Part shown: positions 61,701 to 64,000 of the stretch, piece by piece | Layout: each line of letters starts with the position of its first letter | Numbering within the stretch: position 1 is the stretch's first letter | Made by a program: the position numbers and the translations under genes | Notes under the pieces: model-generated | Seen by the model: the letters and a program-made list of their open reading frames with translations, nothing else | Told to the model about the DNA's origin: nothing | Database searches by the model: none | Source: Diaminobutyricimonas aerilata | GTDB lineage: Bacteria > Actinomycetota > Actinomycetes > Actinomycetales > Microbacteriaceae | Direction: 5' to 3' | Assembly: GCF_002797715.1 (NCBI RefSeq) | Contig: NZ_PGFF01000001.1 | Span: forward strand, 868,001 to 932,000 | Length of the DNA: 64,000 bases

Positions 61701-61871
61701 CCGCACCGCGCGGGTGCGTTCCCCGTCGACCGTGCGCTGCAGCGGTTCCGGGATGACGCGCACGCGACGGCCGCCGATGGTGCCCTCCGCTGCGACGGCA
61801 CGTTCGATGAGGCCCGTGCGGGCCTCATCGAGCCCCCAGGGTTGCGCGGAGATGAGGGTGGGCTCGGTCAT
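58758..61871 (-). CDS. Glycoside hydrolase family 38 alpha-mannosidase, copy 2
   Basis: 1037 residues, cytoplasmic by lack of a signal peptide. Same architecture as copy 1: N-terminal beta domain (TLISAQPWGLDEARTGLIER), WSIHLVHHSHFDFGYTDPQA near residue 135, QTDVPGQVAGLPDALSEVGV near 250, FNEHTWGASNSW near 500 and long C-terminal beta domains ending in LAPLEAPAVLVTRA. Long identical stretches with copy 1 (for example WAGRS, TDSPHG, YPFPPGVFG) show a duplication. ATG overlaps the ROK kinase stop (ATGA), so both are translated together. Confidence 0.9.
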   Translation of the reverse strand: MTEPTLISAQPWGLDEARTGLIERAVAAEGTIGGRRVRVIPEPLQRTVDGERTRAVRVLVDDADASTLEARVVDIDGRSLVRGTADAPAGSVRLLVPTVDAPTRATVTLPSLGDGGIEVELDSVRDWSIHLVHHSHFDFGYTDPQAAVIANQRSYLDTVVELVRQTEDWPEEARFRWNAEALWAFSDWERHRPQAQVDEFVRLVKQGSIGLSAMPYNLHTDTCSTDELHELLSEARRIRDRYGISFASAMQTDVPGQVAGLPDALSEVGVKYLAVAHNWAGRSQPHTNGALNLPRMFRWTTPAGNSVIVWMTDSPHGLAYLEGPMIGFTESYETVEGYFPAYLTALATRGYPFPPGVFGAHGEKTEGREPYPWDVLHVRTQGYMGDNGPARLHLAELVRRWNETWESPKLRVSRNEDFFAEAEQRFGDDLITVEGDWGDWWVEGVGSAAVPLALAREAQATVTDARSYSQLAAWSGGEAMPTEAVDARATYDAISMFNEHTWGASNSWTHGDEGYDSGERQWQWKVAQGILAHQRAGDLAEHALSYLAAAVPPAPGALASFVVADASGVVRDSVARLLLKEAFVPFDTAFRVVDARTGESVPFAVEAQGNSLHRESGRWITFPVTAAPGFGFVRFDIVEHDTPPVAPTSHDLGTTPRAELLTLENEHLRVVVDEYTSAISSLVEKSTGREWVNSGSVAGFNAYIYDTYGSSGAGVNHLSNKLAVSDRLELLASRTLARPAVLVERTDDPVEQRLVYEYAADGVDSVRVTLRLRHGEPRLLIENRVAKPSTRVKESGYFAFPFAANDPVVRFEVSGGVTGDGLPHIPGAPQHMRAVRNWVTVADGPDAVAWVTKDAPLVQPGTIVVPYSPFPASTAPHEPATIYSWFHNNVWDTNFPIEQGFTATFSYSIGVRGSGGQSVEGLAVSTTAALVHPLRSAIARGTAHDDAPATASFVELDDDRVQLVSVIAAGGGDRSIVRLQSLAAEPVEVRLRFGTRLADAARVSYLGDPAGELERDGDAVTLRLAPLEAPAVLVTRA

Positions 61872-62779
61872 CGGTTCTCCTGAGGTGTCGGGTGGAGGGG
61901 TGCGGTCTGAAGCAGCCAGTGGGCGGCGCCGAGCAGCGGAGCCGAGTCGAGCAGGGTCGACGGCCGGACGACAGCCGCAGAACCACGCAGACCCTCGCGG
62001 AGAGGGTCGCCGAGCACATTCCATGAGCGGCTCATCGAGCCGCCGACGACGAGGGCCGACGCTTCGAAGCGGCTGAGGCAGGGCGCGAGCGCGCGGCCGA
62101 GCGCGCGCATCGTGGAGGCGAGGAGATCGGTGGCTGCGTCGTCGCCGGCCGCGGCGGCCGCGGCGATCTGCTTGACGGTGAGTTCCCGACCCGTGCGCCG
62201 CGCGAAAGCGGCGACGATCGCGCGCGTCGAGACGGTGTCTTCGAGTGGACGACCGTCGAGCTCTAACAGGTGCACGTAGCCGTGCGGCGGCACGTCGGCG
62301 CGATCCGTGACGGCACGGCCCTCGTCGACGAAGGCGGAGCCGACGCCCGTGCCGAGCGTGATGCAGACGAGGCGTCGTACGCGGCCGACGTCGCCGAACG
62401 CCCACTCGCCGAGCCCGTAGGCGTCGGCGTCGTTCACGAAGCGGATGCGGTGTGCATCCGTGCCCAGCCGTTGCGCGAGCTCCCCGCGCAGGTCGACGCC
62501 GGCGATGGCGGCGAACTTGGCCACTCCCGCGAAGTCGCCGCTGCCGCGCTCGTAGTCGAACGGCCCGGGCAGTGCGACGGCCCACTCGGCGCCCGGCGTC
62601 GCACTCGTCAGAGCGGTCGCGGGTGCGGCGAGCGTGGCGAGCAGGGTTGCCCGGTCGGCATGGGCGTCGAGCGGCACGGTGACGCGTTCGACGACCTCCG
62701 CCTGCACGCCGCCGAGAGCCACGGATGCGGCGGTCACGTGCGATCCGCCGACCTCCAGCACGCGAACGGGCCGGGTCAT
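61868..62779 (-). CDS. ROK-family sugar kinase, divergent
   Basis: 303 residues. Actin-like ATPase fold with VRVLEVGGSHVTAASVALGG (phosphate 1 region), FVNDADAYGLGEW (catalytic Asp), LVCITLGTGVGSAFVDEGRA (phosphate 2) and a late LVVGGSMSRSWNVL. The Cys-rich zinc motif that is usual in ROK glucokinases is absent; this stretch reads PPHGYVHLLELDGRPLEDTV. ATG 62779 is chosen over a GTG at 62833 that touches the operator. Likely phosphorylates mannose or another hexose freed by GH38, feeding the isomerase-like protein (inference). Confidence 0.85.
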   Translation of the reverse strand: MTRPVRVLEVGGSHVTAASVALGGVQAEVVERVTVPLDAHADRATLLATLAAPATALTSATPGAEWAVALPGPFDYERGSGDFAGVAKFAAIAGVDLRGELAQRLGTDAHRIRFVNDADAYGLGEWAFGDVGRVRRLVCITLGTGVGSAFVDEGRAVTDRADVPPHGYVHLLELDGRPLEDTVSTRAIVAAFARRTGRELTVKQIAAAAAAGDDAATDLLASTMRALGRALAPCLSRFEASALVVGGSMSRSWNVLGDPLREGLRGSAAVVRPSTLLDSAPLLGAAHWLLQTAPLHPTPQENR

Positions 62780-62833
62780 CGGCGACCGCGCGTCAGCCGT
62801 CGACACGGCGGAGGGGGCGCGGTCATCGAGCAC

Positions 62834-62849
62834 TTGATAACGATACCAA
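62834..62849. promoter_or_regulatory. LacI-type operator O4 (ROK/GH38 unit)
   Basis: TTGATAACGATACCAA, near-perfect palindrome 55 bp upstream of the ROK start. Confidence 0.7.
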
Positions 62850-62886
62850 TCGGGCCCTTCGAGCGCGAGACCCTTCTCGGATTCCA

Positions 62887-62952
62887 CGTTGCGGAGTCGT
62901 GCCGACTCGGCGGTGCATCGCACCGCCGCACCGTTGACAAGACTCCGCAACG
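62887..62952. repeat. Nested inverted repeat
   Basis: Outer arms CGTTGCGGAGTC and GACTCCGCAACG (12 bp, perfect) enclose an inner GGCGGTG-catcg-CACCGCC hairpin. It lies in the gap upstream of the ROK operator; no coding sense seen. Confidence 0.6.
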
Positions 62953-62981
62953 CGGACCGGGCGTCCCGAGGCGGAGGCACG

Positions 62982-63040
62982 ATTTCCCGTCGCAAAGTGC
63001 GGGTGCGAACCGGCCACACCCGCACTTCGCGACGGGAAAT
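62982..63040 (-). terminator. Large hairpin after the GH2 gene
   Basis: Arms of about 24 bp beginning atttcccgtcgc and ending gcgacgggaaat, with one mismatch; the inner part pairs gtgcgggtg with cacccgcac. It is 29 bp past the GH2 stop and ends in an A/T-rich edge on each side. Likely the GH2 terminator. Confidence 0.65.
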
Positions 63041-63068
63041 GAGGAGGCGTGAACCGGCGCTCCGCCCG

Positions 63069-64000
63069 TCAGGCGCCCGCGATGCCGCCGGCGCCAGCCT
63101 CCGTCTCGAAGGCGGCCCGGCGCTGCTGGATGGCCCGGACGCGCTCGAGGTCGAACTTCGGCGTGCGGTCGAAGTCGTAGACGCCGTTCTCCTCCTGGAA
63201 CACGTCGGTCAGCTGCGTGTAGCAGTACCCGAACATCCGCGGATCATCGAGCAGCACATCCGTCAGCCCCTGGAACCGCTCGTACCACTCGTCGAGGTCG
63301 CGCACGCGGTCGCCGTAGCCCCACGAGGTGTCGCGGTCGGGGTCGCTCGAACTGGGCCGCGGACCCGCGTCGGCGAGCGACGCGTTCCACCAGATGCCGC
63401 CGTACTCCGAGACGAAGTACGGCTGCCCCGCATACGGGATCGAGATGGCGCGACCCTCATGGTCGTTCGTCCACGGGCGGCCGTCCTTGAGCCCCTCCTG
63501 ATTCCGCAGGAAGCCGGCCGGGTCCTGCTCGTAGTCGTGCGAGTCGTAGACATCGGCACCGCGCACGCGGTGGGAGTATCCGGACGCGTCGAGCACCGGC
63601 CGCGACGGATCGGCGAGCTTCGTGGCGAGGTACATGCCGTGGGTCACGTCGTCGAGGTCCGTGATCTCGTCGCCGATGTGCTGGTACGTCTCGTTGAGCG
63701 GGCACCACCCGACGATCGAGGGATGCGAGTGGTCGCGTTCGAGCACCTCGAGCCACTGCGTGATGAACGACGCATCCGGATGCTGGTGATCGTGGCTGGG
63801 ACCGACGCCTGCCGCGCCCCAGTCGCCGAACTCGCCCCACACCAGGTACCCCATCCGGTCGGCGTGGTAGTAGAACCGCTCCTCGAACACCTTCTGGTGC
63901 AGCCGGGCTCCGTTGAATCCGGCGGCGAGGGCGAGCTCGATGTCGCGCACGGTCGCCTCGTCGCTCGGCGAGGTCATGAGCGTGTCGGGCCAGTACCCCT
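63069..64000 (-). CDS. Glycoside hydrolase family 2 enzyme, N-terminal part outside window
   Basis: The 3' part of the gene; it continues beyond position 64000 (the last codons in the window read GYWPDTLMTSPSDE). Visible is the catalytic TIM barrel: AAGFNGARLHQKVFEERFYY, GYLVWGEFGDW, acid/base Glu in GWCPLNETYQ and nucleophile Glu in YFVSEYGG, with a closing DVFQEENGVYDFDRTPKFD. Family 2 includes beta-galactosidase, beta-mannosidase and beta-glucuronidase; the local genes favour a mannoside or N-glycan role but do not settle it. It is transcribed towards the ROK gene, from which hairpins separate it. Confidence 0.87.
   Translation of the reverse strand, partial: GYWPDTLMTSPSDEATVRDIELALAAGFNGARLHQKVFEERFYYHADRMGYLVWGEFGDWGAAGVGPSHDHQHPDASFITQWLEVLERDHSHPSIVGWCPLNETYQHIGDEITDLDDVTHGMYLATKLADPSRPVLDASGYSHRVRGADVYDSHDYEQDPAGFLRNQEGLKDGRPWTNDHEGRAISIPYAGQPYFVSEYGGIWWNASLADAGPRPSSSDPDRDTSWGYGDRVRDLDEWYERFQGLTDVLLDDPRMFGYCYTQLTDVFQEENGVYDFDRTPKFDLERVRAIQQRRAAFETEAGAGGIAGA

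Noticed and set aside
63843-63853. caggtacccca, an 11-bp match to the tRNA-Gln 3' end, as possible attR
   Set aside because: Lies within the GH2 catalytic domain, is only 11 bp long and is 26 kb away; chance match. No convincing attR was found in the window.

Overview
The window reads as the chromosome of a high-GC actinobacterium, most likely Microbacteriaceae. This is inferred from the strong G/C bias at third codon positions, many GTG starts, actinobacterial -10 boxes (TAGGAT, TAGGCT, TAGGGT), a DUF222/HNH endonuclease, F420-type oxidoreductases and short dispersed repeats of the cttcgacaggctcaggg type. It was read by eye and no database search was possible.

Layout. 1-7018: the end of a lipoprotein gene, then a tightly overlapping six-gene Mrp/Mnh cation/proton antiporter operon (A-B fusion, C, D, E, F, G). 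6584-9446: a DUF222-HNH ORF on the minus strand that runs antisense into mnhG, and a DarT-like ADP-ribosyltransferase. 9500-14678: ilvD and ilvB-ilvN-ilvC (branched-chain amino acids). 14760-22400: a 42-residue zinc ribbon coupled to a nitronate monooxygenase gene, two small flavin/F420 oxidoreductases, a large secreted lamin-tail/phosphoesterase protein, mtlD and two membrane proteins. 22596-27791: TetR, a GH3 glucosidase, DoxX, serA and small membrane proteins. 27992-37120: leuB, ilvE, then small catabolic and regulatory genes (VOC, reductase/HxlR pair, FAA hydrolase, mmsA, ArsR/SRPBCC pair, cytochrome b-type protein, RraA).

37280-43709 is the accessory part. A tRNA-Gln(CTG) gene is abutted at its 3' end by a 5'-truncated, amber-interrupted DUF3846-like remnant. 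Then come a single-pass membrane protein and a 1234-residue YobI/KAP-like P-loop NTPase with two membrane segments inside the NTPase domain, both of visibly lower GC. Decayed genes follow: a frameshifted membrane protein coupled to a second one, and an MGMT/ATL-type alkyltransferase pseudogene next to an intact HEAT-type DNA alkylation repair gene. The YobI-like pair is the best candidate for an undescribed (conflict or defence type) system.

43702-47176 holds the repair gene, a SnoaL-like/MarR divergent pair and two membrane proteins. 47383-64000 is a sugar-utilisation locus: GH76, two GH38 alpha-mannosidase paralogues, a long mannose-6-phosphate isomerase-like protein, a LacI regulator, a sugar ABC transporter without its own ATPase, a ROK kinase and a GH2 enzyme cut by the window end. 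Four copies of one 16-bp near-palindrome (consensus TTGRTAWCGWTAYCAA) lie upstream of GH76, the isomerase/GH38 unit, lacI/transporter and ROK/GH38. Together these outline a single LacI regulon for mannose-rich glycans.

At least 16 genes start exactly 6-7 nt after an nAnnnT box and lack a Shine-Dalgarno sequence, which points to widespread leaderless transcription.
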